From positions 1-48,792 of the forward strand of contig NZ_JACJLV010000017.1 in the NCBI RefSeq assembly GCF_016902415.1: DNA of 48,792 nt, read 5' to 3'. Positions 1 to 7,813 of the stretch are shown piece by piece. Both the position numbers and the translations under genes were made by a program. Positions within the stretch are counted from its first letter, which is position 1, and each line of letters starts with the position of its first letter. Below the pieces are notes generated by a model, which was given only the letters and a program-made list of their open reading frames with translations, searched no databases and was not told where the DNA came from. The DNA is from Mordavella massiliensis (GTDB lineage: Bacteria > Bacillota > Clostridia > Lachnospirales > Lachnospiraceae).

Positions 1-2
1 GT

Positions 3-3000
3 GATACCGAGGACCGGCAGTACGTATTTCATGTGATGAGTCTGACAGACAAGGTAAACCAGCCCGACGTGCTGGAAGGCCGGATGCCCGAGAAGGTGGG
101 CGAGTGTCTGATGGATGCGGATATGGGATATAAGGTGGGTGATACGGTGACGTTAAAGTCCGGCACCGGTGACCCGCTGGAGGATACGCTGAAGACAGAT
201 ACCTATGAGATCGTCGGGCTGGCCAGCAGCCCCTGCTATGTCTCTTTTGAGCGGGGAAGCGCCACCATCGGAAGCGGAAGTATCAGCGGATTTATGCTAG
301 TGCCGTCCAAAACATTTGCCATGGAGACCTATTCTGAAGCGTACATAAAAGTGGCCGGCGCGGCAGACGAGATTGCCTATACGGATGCTTATGAAGATAA
401 GGTACAGAAAGTGTCGGACCGGATCGAGGAGATCACCGGTGAGCGGGGACGGATCCGGAAGCAGGAGATCCTCGCGGATGCGCAGGAAGAGATCGACGAG
501 GGACAAAAGGAACTGGAGGACGGACGCGCGGAGGCGGATCAGGAGCTTTCTGACGCGGCCGCCCAGATTGCTGATGGAGAAAAGCAGCTTGCCGACGCCA
601 AAGTACAGCTGGAGGATGGAAGAAAGCAGCTGGAAGACGGCAAAGCACAGCTTACCGCAAGCCAGAAAGAGATTGACAACGCAAGGAGCCAGTACGAAAG
701 CGGCCTGTCGCAGTGGAAGGCGGGTCAGGCGGAGTATGAAAGCGGCCTGGCGGAATATGAGGCAAGGAAGCCCGGGGCCGAGGCCCAGATCCAGCAGGGA
801 GAAGAGGAGCTTGCAGCCTCCCGGCAGCAGCTGGATGAGGGCTGGGCCGGGTATCAGCAGATGGCTGACGGACTCGCCGGGTATGATGCGGGGATCGCGG
901 AACTGGAAGAAAATATACAGAAGATCAAGGATCTGTTGGCGGCCATGGGTGAGAATCCGGGCGGAGAGGCTGGTGAGAACCCAGGCGGAGAGACCGGTGA
1001 GAATCCGGACGGAGAAGGGCAGGTAACGCCTCCCTCTAAGGAAGAACTGGAACAACAGCTGGCAGTTCTGGAGGCAACTCTGACACAGACGCAGACAGAG
1101 CGGGCAGAACTTCAGGCGACGGCGGATACCGCGAAAACGCAGCTGGAGGAAGGCGAGGCTGGCTACCAGGCGGGACTTCAGGAAATAGAGGCGGCAAAGA
1201 AGCAGCTTTCTGACGGCGCAGCTCAGTTGTCTTCGGCAAAAGCCACCCTGGATGCTTCGAAAGCGCAGCTGGACAGCGCGCTTGGTCAGATCCAGTCCGG
1301 CCAGCAGCAGATCGATGATGGCTGGGCCGAGATTCGGACCCAGGAGCAGACGTTAAAGGACGGGGAGGCCAAGATTGCCGAGAGCGAGCAGGAGCTTGCC
1401 GATGCAAAGAAGGAATATGAAGAGGGAAAGGCGGAGGCGGAGGCCGAGTTTGCTGATGCGGAGCAGGAGATTGCCGACGCTCAGGAAGAGATCGATAAGA
1501 TCGAAGACCCGGACTGGTATCTGTATGACAGAGGAAATCTGCCGGAGTACGACGGATACGGAGAGAATGCGGACCGGATGCGGGCGCTGGGACGGGTGTT
1601 CCCGGTGCTGTTTTTCCTGGTGGCGGCGCTGATCAGTCTGACCAGTATGACCCGTATGGTAGAAGAGCAGCGGATCGAGATCGGAACCATGAAGGCGCTT
1701 GGGTATGACAAATCCGCGATCGCCGCCAAATATCTGGGGTATGCGTTCGTGGCTACGCTGGGCGGAAGTATCCTGGGCGTGCTGTTTGGAGAAAAAGTGC
1801 TGCCATACATTATCATTTACGCTTATGGCATTATGTATCAGCACATTCCGGAGATCCTGGTGCCCTACGACTGGGGGTATGCGGCTATGGCCTCTCTGGC
1901 AGCTCTGGCCTGCACCATGTTTGCCACCTGGTACGCCTGCTACAAAGAACTGGGCGATCAGCCTGCCGCGCTGATGCGGCCGCCGGCGCCCAAGATCGGC
2001 AAGAGGGTCTTCCTGGAGCGTGTAACATTTATCTGGAAGAGATTGAGCTTCACCTGGAAATCCACGGTCCGCAACCTGATGCGTTATAAGAAGCGGTTCT
2101 TTATGACCATATTCGGGATCGGCGGATGTATGGGCCTGATGCTGGTGGGCTTTGGCCTGCGGGATTCCATCTATGAGATCGCGGACATTCAGTATGAAGA
2201 GATCCAGACCTATGACGGCAGCGCCTACCTGCAGGACGATGTGACGGAGGAAGACCGGGAGAATCTGGATGCATTTATGAAGAAAAATCCGGACATCAGC
2301 CATTATATGGACGGCTATATGATGAATGTAACCCTGGAGCATGGAAGATACGAGCATGACGCATATCTGACGATCCTCGCCGACACCGGCGAAGTGGGAA
2401 GATATTTTAATTTCCATGACAGAGTCAGCCAGGAGGAATATCATCTTTCCGACAACGGGGCTATTATCAGTGAGAAGACAGCGAAGCTTCTGAACGCGGA
2501 GGAAGGCGACACCATCGAGCTTGTGGATGAAGACACCGGAACCCATGAACTGAAGATCGAGCATATCTGCGAAAACTACATGGCACATTACCTGTACATG
2601 ACGCCGGAGTATTACGAACAGGTGACAGGAGAAGCTCCGGAATATAACTGCATCTTCTTCCAGACGGACCCGGAGGATTCCAAAGAAGAGATCGAAGATG
2701 CCGGCGAAAAGCTTGTGGCACGGGACGAAGTGTTAAGCGTAACCTACATGCATGACATCGAAAAACAGCTGGACGACATGCTGGGAAGCCTGAACCTGGT
2801 CATTGTGGTACTGATCATCTCTGCGGGAATGCTGGCATTTGTGGTACTGTACAACTTAAATACCATCAATATCACAGAGCGGCAGCGGGAACTGGCAACC
2901 CTGAAAGTGCTGGGATTCTACGATCTGGAGGTAGCAGAATACGTCTACAGGGAAAATATCCTGCTGACCTTTATCGGCGCAGGCGTGGGCGTAATCCTTG

Positions 3001-3191
3001 GAAAAGTCCTTCACATCTTCGTGATCGAGACCGTAGAAGTAGACGCCGCCATGTTCGGCCGGGTCATCAACATGCCCAGCTACCTGTACAGTCTGGCCTT
3101 TACCATCGCATTCTCCATGATCGTAAACTTCGTTATGTTTTACAAACTGCGGAAGATCGATATGGTAGAGTCACTAAAAAGTATCGAATAA
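3..3191 (+). CDS. FtsX-family ABC transporter permease, 5' end outside window
   Basis: The reading frame is open to the left edge, so the N-terminus (first membrane helix and part of the MacB-like extracytoplasmic domain) is missing. Numbered from the GTG at 33, about 1050 residues are visible. Residues ~150-490 are a long Ala/Glu/Gln/Lys-rich coiled coil, interrupted at ~306-331 by a Gly/Pro octapeptide repeat (GENPGGEA, GENPGGET, GENPDGEG). Two FtsX modules follow, with membrane helices near 522-540, 572-600, 616-640 and then 919-940, 970-990, 1020-1040; the phrase MKALGYDKSAIAAKY is typical of FtsX helix-loop regions. Such permeases work with a MacB/LolD-like ATPase, usually encoded next door and here presumably left of the window. 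The coiled coil suggests a mechanotransmission or surface-sensing role, which is inference. Substrate is unknown. Confidence 0.9.
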   Translation, partial: DTEDRQYVFHVMSLTDKVNQPDVLEGRMPEKVGECLMDADMGYKVGDTVTLKSGTGDPLEDTLKTDTYEIVGLASSPCYVSFERGSATIGSGSISGFMLVPSKTFAMETYSEAYIKVAGAADEIAYTDAYEDKVQKVSDRIEEITGERGRIRKQEILADAQEEIDEGQKELEDGRAEADQELSDAAAQIADGEKQLADAKVQLEDGRKQLEDGKAQLTASQKEIDNARSQYESGLSQWKAGQAEYESGLAEYEARKPGAEAQIQQGEEELAASRQQLDEGWAGYQQMADGLAGYDAGIAELEENIQKIKDLLAAMGENPGGEAGENPGGETGENPDGEGQVTPPSKEELEQQLAVLEATLTQTQTERAELQATADTAKTQLEEGEAGYQAGLQEIEAAKKQLSDGAAQLSSAKATLDASKAQLDSALGQIQSGQQQIDDGWAEIRTQEQTLKDGEAKIAESEQELADAKKEYEEGKAEAEAEFADAEQEIADAQEEIDKIEDPDWYLYDRGNLPEYDGYGENADRMRALGRVFPVLFFLVAALISLTSMTRMVEEQRIEIGTMKALGYDKSAIAAKYLGYAFVATLGGSILGVLFGEKVLPYIIIYAYGIMYQHIPEILVPYDWGYAAMASLAALACTMFATWYACYKELGDQPAALMRPPAPKIGKRVFLERVTFIWKRLSFTWKSTVRNLMRYKKRFFMTIFGIGGCMGLMLVGFGLRDSIYEIADIQYEEIQTYDGSAYLQDDVTEEDRENLDAFMKKNPDISHYMDGYMMNVTLEHGRYEHDAYLTILADTGEVGRYFNFHDRVSQEEYHLSDNGAIISEKTAKLLNAEEGDTIELVDEDTGTHELKIEHICENYMAHYLYMTPEYYEQVTGEAPEYNCIFFQTDPEDSKEEIEDAGEKLVARDEVLSVTYMHDIEKQLDDMLGSLNLVIVVLIISAGMLAFVVLYNLNTINITERQRELATLKVLGFYDLEVAEYVYRENILLTFIGAGVGVILGKVLHIFVIETVEVDAAMFGRVINMPSYLYSLAFTIAFSMIVNFVMFYKLRKIDMVESLKSIE

Positions 3192-3200
3192 AATGAAAAT

Positions 3201-3246
3201 ATGGATGGGGACGGGGGATTTCTGAAAATCCCCCGTCCCCATCCAT
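3201..3246 (+). repeat. Perfect 20-bp palindrome with GGGGACG core (REP-like or terminator)
   Basis: Arms 3201-3220 and 3227-3246 are perfectly complementary around a 6-nt loop. It follows the permease stop by 9 bases, so it could end that transcript, although only a short TTGTT follows. The arms contain GGGGACG/CGTCCCC, as does a second palindrome at 27585-27637. That sharing suggests a dispersed repeat family rather than an ordinary terminator. Confidence 0.75.
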
Positions 3247-3248
3247 TG

Positions 3249-3275
3249 TTAGCACTCATTAAAAAAGAGTGCTAA
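3249..3275 (+). promoter_or_regulatory. CIRCE operator (HrcA binding site) of htpG
   Basis: The sequence reads TTAGCACTC, nine bases, GAGTGCTAA, which is an exact match to the CIRCE consensus bound by the heat-shock repressor HrcA. It lies 7 bases upstream of the -35 box of the htpG promoter. Confidence 0.95.
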
Positions 3276-3282
3276 TTTTCTA

Positions 3283-3311
3283 TTGACTTTTGTTTTTGCT
3301 GGTATTATCAT
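3283..3311 (+). promoter_or_regulatory. Sigma-A promoter of htpG
   Basis: TTGACT at 3283-3288 and TATCAT at 3306-3311 are separated by 17 bases, directly downstream of CIRCE. The predicted leader is about 60 bases. Confidence 0.8.
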
Positions 3312-3376
3312 ATCCTTTAGATGAAAAAAACGGGAGTTTCCCGTGATGATCATAATGAATAATAGGAGTGATAATG

Positions 3377-5458
3377 ATGGCAGCAAAAAAAGGTAGCTTA
3401 TCAATTAGCAGTGAAAACATTTTTCCAATTATAAAGAAATGGGTTTATTCGGATCATGATATTTTCGTCCGTGAGATGATTTCCAATGGATGCGATGCGA
3501 TCACCAAGCTGAAAAAGCTGGATGTGATGGGTGAGTACCAACTTCCGGACGACTATAAGCCGGCGATCAAGGTGGAGGTCAACCCAGAGGAAAAGACGCT
3601 GAAGTTTATCGATAATGGTCTTGGTATGACCGCTGACGAGGTGGAGGAGTATATTACCCAGATCGCATTTTCCGGCGCGACAGAGTTCCTGGAGAAATAT
3701 AAGGACAAGACGACGGAGGATGACATGATCGGCCACTTCGGACTGGGTTTCTATTCTGCATTTATGGTGGCGGATGAAGTGCATATCGACACGCTTTCCT
3801 ATAAAGAAGGCGCAAAGCCGGTGCACTGGGTCAGCCAGGGCGGCACAGAGTATGAGATGGACGAAGGCTCCAGAACAGAGGTGGGATCAACCATGACCCT
3901 CTACCTCAATGACGACAGCCTGGAGTTTGCCAATGAGTACCGTGTCAGAGAGGTGCTGGAGAAATATTGTTCTTTCATGCCGGTGGAGATCTTCCTGTCC
4001 AAAGAAAATGCGGATCCGGAGTATGAAACCATCGATGAGGCGGATCTGAAGGATGACGATGTAGTGGTTGAGCACATCCATGAAGACGCTAAAATGGAAG
4101 AAAAAGAAAATGAAAATGGCGAAAAAGAGATGGTAGAGGTAGAGCCGGCAAAGGAGAAGGTAAAGATCCAGAAGCGCCCGGTATCATTAAGCGATATCCA
4201 TCCTCTGTGGACCAGACATCCCAATGAGTGCAGCGATGAGGATTACAAGGACTTTTACCGCAAGGTGTTCCTGGATTACAAGGAGCCATTGTTCTGGATC
4301 CACCTGAATATGGACTATCCATTTAATCTGAAAGGAATCCTGTACTTCCCGCGGATCAATACGGAGTATGACTCTATCGAGGGAACCATCAAGCTATACA
4401 ATAACCAGGTATTTATCGCGGATAATATCAAAGAAGTGATCCCGGAATTCCTGATGGTATTAAAGGGCGTGATCGACTGCCCGGATCTGCCGCTGAACGT
4501 GTCCAGAAGCGCACTGCAGAATGACGGATTTGTTAATAAGATCGCGGATTATATTGCCAAGAAGGTGGCAGACAAGCTGGCCGGCATGTGCAAGACCAAG
4601 AGAGAAGACTATGAGAAATACTGGGATAGCATCAGCCCGTTTATCAAGTTCGGATGTCTGAAGGACGAGAAATTCTGTGACAAGATGAAGGACGCCATCC
4701 TCTTTAAGAACCTGGATCATAAATATCTGACACTGAAGGATTATGTGGAGGCAAACGGCGGAACTCTGGAGAAGCCGGAGGAAGAAAAGAAAGAAGAGAC
4801 CGGCGAAGGATCTGGCGAGACCGGTGAAAATGGTGAAAAGGCGGAGGAGCAGAAGACCACGATCTTCTATGTGACCGACGAGATCCAGCAGAGCCAGTAT
4901 ATCAATCTCTTTAAGAGCCAGGGACAGGATGCGGTGATCCTGGGCCACAACATTGACTCCCCGTTTATCACTCTTCTGGAACAGAGATATCCCACAATCC
5001 AGTTCCAGCGCATTGACGCTGATTTGAGTGATCAGTCCAAAGAGGAAGTGGGCGAGGAAGAAAAAGAAGCATTCCAGAAGAAGGCGGACGATCTGACCGA
5101 GATCTTCCGCAAGGAGCTTGGCAATGACAAACTGGAAGTCAAGACCGAGAAGCTGAAAGATGAAAAAGTAGCTGCCATGATCACCCTGTCCGAGCAGAGC
5201 CGCCGGATGCAGGAAATGATGAAGATGTACGGCATGGCCGATATGGGCATGGGAATGGGCGGAGAGGTTACGCTGATCCTGAACGCCAACCATCCGCTGG
5301 TACAGTATGTATCTGAGCATAAGGACGGAGAAAACACCGGCATGATCTGCAAGCAGCTTTATGATCTGGCTATGCTGGCCCACAAGCCGCTGAGCCCGGA
5401 AGAAATGACTGCATTTGTACAGAGAAGCAATGACATTATGATGCTGTTGACAAAGTAA
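3377..5458 (+). CDS. htpG: Molecular chaperone HtpG (Hsp90)
   Basis: Bacterial Hsp90, a cytosolic ATP-driven dimeric chaperone. GHKL ATPase motifs are visible in the N-terminal domain: SNGCDA (usual SNASDA), DNGLGMT and GHFGLGFYSAF. The middle domain carries HPLWTRHPNE and RINTEYDSIEGTIKLY. The protein is 693 residues, longer than the ~625 of E. coli, because of two charged insertions: one around residues 230-265, and a Glu/Lys/Gly-rich one near 470-495 before the C-terminal domain. The AGGAG at 3364-3368 overlaps an upstream GTG, so the ATG at 3377 (8-nt spacing) is preferred; ATG 3374 is an alternative. It is monocistronic, with its own CIRCE-controlled promoter and a strong terminator at 5480. 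HrcA control of htpG is inferred from the CIRCE. Confidence 0.97.
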   Translation: MAAKKGSLSISSENIFPIIKKWVYSDHDIFVREMISNGCDAITKLKKLDVMGEYQLPDDYKPAIKVEVNPEEKTLKFIDNGLGMTADEVEEYITQIAFSGATEFLEKYKDKTTEDDMIGHFGLGFYSAFMVADEVHIDTLSYKEGAKPVHWVSQGGTEYEMDEGSRTEVGSTMTLYLNDDSLEFANEYRVREVLEKYCSFMPVEIFLSKENADPEYETIDEADLKDDDVVVEHIHEDAKMEEKENENGEKEMVEVEPAKEKVKIQKRPVSLSDIHPLWTRHPNECSDEDYKDFYRKVFLDYKEPLFWIHLNMDYPFNLKGILYFPRINTEYDSIEGTIKLYNNQVFIADNIKEVIPEFLMVLKGVIDCPDLPLNVSRSALQNDGFVNKIADYIAKKVADKLAGMCKTKREDYEKYWDSISPFIKFGCLKDEKFCDKMKDAILFKNLDHKYLTLKDYVEANGGTLEKPEEEKKEETGEGSGETGENGEKAEEQKTTIFYVTDEIQQSQYINLFKSQGQDAVILGHNIDSPFITLLEQRYPTIQFQRIDADLSDQSKEEVGEEEKEAFQKKADDLTEIFRKELGNDKLEVKTEKLKDEKVAAMITLSEQSRRMQEMMKMYGMADMGMGMGGEVTLILNANHPLVQYVSEHKDGENTGMICKQLYDLAMLAHKPLSPEEMTAFVQRSNDIMMLLTK

Positions 5459-5479
5459 AATAACAGAACTTATAAGGGA

Positions 5480-5530
5480 AAAGAATCCCGGAAACGGAGT
5501 AAAATCGCTGCCGTTTCCGGGATTCTTTTA
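5480..5530 (+). terminator. Rho-independent terminator of htpG
   Basis: Perfect 18-bp stem (5480-5497 with 5511-5528), 13-nt loop, followed by TTTTA. Confidence 0.9.
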
Positions 5531-5599
5531 TTGATGCCAGAGAACCAATCCCTTGACTTTCCTTTGTTTGACGGACAGTTCTCGTTATTCTTTATCCGT

Positions 5600-5834
5600 A
5601 ACCGTGCTTCCAGCTGCTGCCATACGGTTATGTTCTGCCTTTTCGTTTAGCAGCCGTGCTCATTCGACCTGATATACGGTTGAAACTGAAATTTCTCGGA
5701 TATGGCCGTACATGTTACGCTTTTTATACGGTTAGAAGTTTGTTTTGGATAACAAACCGTATTTTCCAAAAAAAAGTACGGTTAAATGAATCATTATATC
5801 AGCATAGCGGTATCTTTCAGGATTTGGTACGGTT
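5600..5834 (+). repeat. Array of five ~30-nt degenerate dyads at 50-52-nt pitch
   Basis: Five units lie at 5600-5629, 5652-5681, 5704-5733, 5755-5783 and 5806-5834. Each begins with a heptamer resembling AACCGTA (AACCGTG, AGCCGTG, GGCCGTA, AACCGTA, AGCGGTA) and ends with an invariant TACGGTT, 22-23 bases later start to start. The sequences between arms and the ~22-nt sequences between units are unrelated. Unit starts step by 52, 52, 51 and 51 bases. Most changes in the left arms (A to G opposite T) keep G-U pairing if transcribed on the + strand. A sixth, decayed unit may exist at about 5548-5576. The array fills the gap between two converging genes, and its last unit covers the stop codon of the minus-strand DUF5721 gene. 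Function unknown. It is not a CRISPR, because the would-be repeats are not conserved internally. Confidence 0.75.
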
Positions 5835-6329
5835 TATATTGGAATCTTCTTCCAACGCGGTTCCCGGCGCCATTTTTTCCAGCATCTTTTCTGCGTACCG
5901 GTCCCATTCCCGCTCCAGATCCTTGTCCAGGCGGAAGGTGTGAAGGGATACGCCGGAGACGCAGGTCAGGCTGCTTCCGTCATAATGGAAGTTCAGGTAC
6001 AGCCCCTGGACCTCTTCCGGACGGTAGGAAGAAAGGCTGCGGGAGTTAAGGAAGGCGGCAAACTGCTCCGGAGGCAGCGACAGAACGATCTTGAAGCTCA
6101 AAGGGGTCCGTTTCCCCTTGATGAGCCGGAAACAAAAGTCCCGCACATCCTTCCAGCGGGAGTAGGCGGATTCCGGCGGAGTGTCGAAAAAGTCTTTCTG
6201 CAGAAAACCGTCTATTTCAAAGGTATTAAAGGTTGTGATCTTTCCTTCGATAAAGAGGAAGCGGTCGAAGGTCTCCAGAAGAAGGAGATGGGACATACAG
6301 ATTTTTGGTGATAAGGTGATGACATTCAT
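5817..6329 (-). CDS. DUF5721 family protein
   Basis: 170-residue cytosolic protein starting MNVITLSPKICMSHLLL, with TFDRFLFIEGKITTFNTF and EIDGFLQKDFF. I recognise it as DUF5721, a small family seen in Lachnospiraceae; function unknown. There is no signal peptide or membrane helix. The start at 6329 is chosen because AAGGAG lies 8 bases upstream on the minus strand; a longer frame reaches 6392 but lacks a ribosome binding site. It is transcribed toward htpG and ends inside the last unit of the dyad array. It is divergent from the SGNH-led operon. Confidence 0.8.
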   Translation of the reverse strand: MNVITLSPKICMSHLLLLETFDRFLFIEGKITTFNTFEIDGFLQKDFFDTPPESAYSRWKDVRDFCFRLIKGKRTPLSFKIVLSLPPEQFAAFLNSRSLSSYRPEEVQGLYLNFHYDGSSLTCVSGVSLHTFRLDKDLEREWDRYAEKMLEKMAPGTALEEDSNINRTKS

Positions 6330-6423
6330 GTGGTCGGGCTCCTTTTTGTATATCTGATAGATGTGGGATATGCACCCCATTTTTATGCTCATGTGGATTC
6401 TGACATTCTATTATAACATAAGT

Positions 6424-6452
6424 TTGACTTTTGTGGGAGTAAATAGTATAAT
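6424..6452 (+). promoter_or_regulatory. Sigma-A promoter of the surface-acylation operon
   Basis: TTGACT at 6424-6429 and TATAAT at 6447-6452 with an ideal 17-nt spacer, about 85 bases before the first start codon. Confidence 0.85.
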
Positions 6453-6536
6453 AAAATGAAGTATGTGTATATGTCGTACTGTGTCGAAGAATCGGCGTAT
6501 TGCATGCGGAAATAACAGGAGAAAAAGTGATCAGTC

Positions 6537-7304
6537 ATGAAAATAGACAGAAGAAAACAAGCGGCCATCCGGGTGGTGGTCCCGGCGGCGGGAATCCTTT
6601 TGATCGTCGGGATCATTCTTTTGGTGGTCTGGCTGATGAATCAGAAAGTAGATACCAGCGAAGGCCTGAAACGTCTGGCGAAGATGGAAGAGACAGACGT
6701 AACAGAAGTCGATAAAAAGATCCAGGAACTGGAAGCAGAGGAACGGGAGTCGGATGAAGAATGGGCGAACCGGCCTCCAAGTGAAAAATTTGCCAATGCG
6801 GTGGTTCTTGGCGATTCGATTGCCCAGGGACTTTCTGCATATGAGGTGCTTAACACAAGCCAGGTACTGGCAGAGAAGGGCGCAGGAGTGGTAAATGGAA
6901 ACGGCGACCTGATGAGAAGCCAGGTGGAGCAGGCAAAATCACTGGCACCTCAGGTAATCTTCCTTTCTTACGGAATGAACGACATGATGGTGACAGACCA
7001 GCAATCTTTCCTGGACGCTTACCGTCAGGTGCTGGAGGACCTGAAGTCCTCCCTTCCGGATACAGCCATCTATGTAAACAGTATCCTTCCGGTACAGCAG
7101 GCCAAAGCCGAGGCGGAGCCGCCGTATGCCAATATCCCTCAGTATAATGAGGGGCTGAAGGCGCTCTGTGAAGAACTGGAGATTACCTTTATTGACAATA
7201 CAGACCTGGTGAAAGAAGAATACTATTCGCAGGACGGCGTACATATGGCGCCGGAGTTTTATACGGAATGGGTAAACCGTATGGTGGAGGTTGCAGGATT
7301 ATAA
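6537..7304 (+). CDS. Membrane-anchored SGNH/GDSL-type esterase
   Basis: 255 residues. A short basic N-terminus and one hydrophobic helix (~12-35) anchor it with the catalytic domain outside. SGNH blocks are visible: VVLGDSIAQG (nucleophile Ser, block I), GNG (block II Gly), YGMNDM (block III Asn) and DGVHM (block V Asp and His). Members hydrolyse or transfer acyl groups on carbohydrates. First gene of a cassette with DUF4358, MBOAT and DHHW genes, which together resemble an O-acetylation system for a surface polymer. The AGGAG at 6517-6521 is rather far (15 bases) from the ATG at 6537, so initiation may be weak. The stop overlaps the next start by one base. Confidence 0.85.
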   Translation: MKIDRRKQAAIRVVVPAAGILLIVGIILLVVWLMNQKVDTSEGLKRLAKMEETDVTEVDKKIQELEAEERESDEEWANRPPSEKFANAVVLGDSIAQGLSAYEVLNTSQVLAEKGAGVVNGNGDLMRSQVEQAKSLAPQVIFLSYGMNDMMVTDQQSFLDAYRQVLEDLKSSLPDTAIYVNSILPVQQAKAEAEPPYANIPQYNEGLKALCEELEITFIDNTDLVKEEYYSQDGVHMAPEFYTEWVNRMVEVAGL

Positions 7305-7798
7305 TGGGAGTACATAAGGACGGCAGGCTGGATCTGCTGAATATACTGAAATATTTTATGGTTCTGGTTTTTATCGGATACATCGTGTTCCTTCTTTCCA
7401 GAGAAAGTGCGGATGATGTGCCGATTAAAACCCTGGAGGAAAATACACTTGCGGTCATATCCCAGGAGGGGATGGATAAAGGGACCACACAGGATCTGAA
7501 GCGGTTCTATGGATTGAACGTCCAGGATCTTGACGGCGCGGCGCTCTATATTCCTAATGATATCATGAGTGTGGACGAGCTTTTGATCGTAAAGATGAAA
7601 GATGAGTCGCAGGCCGAGCAGATAGAGGCGGCGGCCGAGCAGAGACTGGAAACGCAGAAGACCAGTTTTGAAGGCTATGGCGTGAACCAGACGAAGCTTC
7701 TCAATGCCGCGATCCTGGATACCAGAGGAAATTATTTCCTGTTTGTAGTTTCCAAGGATGCAGATAAGGCGCTGGAAGCGTTTAAGAAAAGTTTGTAA
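7304..7798 (+). CDS. DUF4358 domain protein, membrane-anchored
   Basis: 164 residues with a single N-terminal helix (~13-33, YFMVLVFIGYIVFLL) and an extracytoplasmic domain. It carries family-typical wording: DELLIVKMKDESQAEQI, a glutamine-rich helix, then FEGYGVNQTKLLNAA. I assign DUF4358, a family regularly found beside MBOAT acyltransferases in Firmicutes; biochemical role unknown. The ATG at 7304 overlaps the preceding TAA by one base, with GGAGG at 7286-7290 upstream. Translation is probably coupled to the SGNH gene. Confidence 0.8.
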   Translation: MGVHKDGRLDLLNILKYFMVLVFIGYIVFLLSRESADDVPIKTLEENTLAVISQEGMDKGTTQDLKRFYGLNVQDLDGAALYIPNDIMSVDELLIVKMKDESQAEQIEAAAEQRLETQKTSFEGYGVNQTKLLNAAILDTRGNYFLFVVSKDADKALEAFKKSL

Positions 7799-7813
7799 AG
7801 GAATCAGGTTGGC

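Noticed and set aside
1353-2588. 411-codon minus-strand frame opposite the permease
   Set aside because: Shadow of the FtsX-like gene; no start site or domain.
5600-5834. Reading the dyad array as a CRISPR array
   Set aside because: The 30-nt units are conserved only in 7-nt arms; true CRISPR repeats are near-identical throughout, and no cas gene is nearby.
5656-6049. Short + strand open frames across the dyad array and DUF5721 gene
   Set aside because: They run through repeats and antisense to a better gene, without ribosome binding sites.
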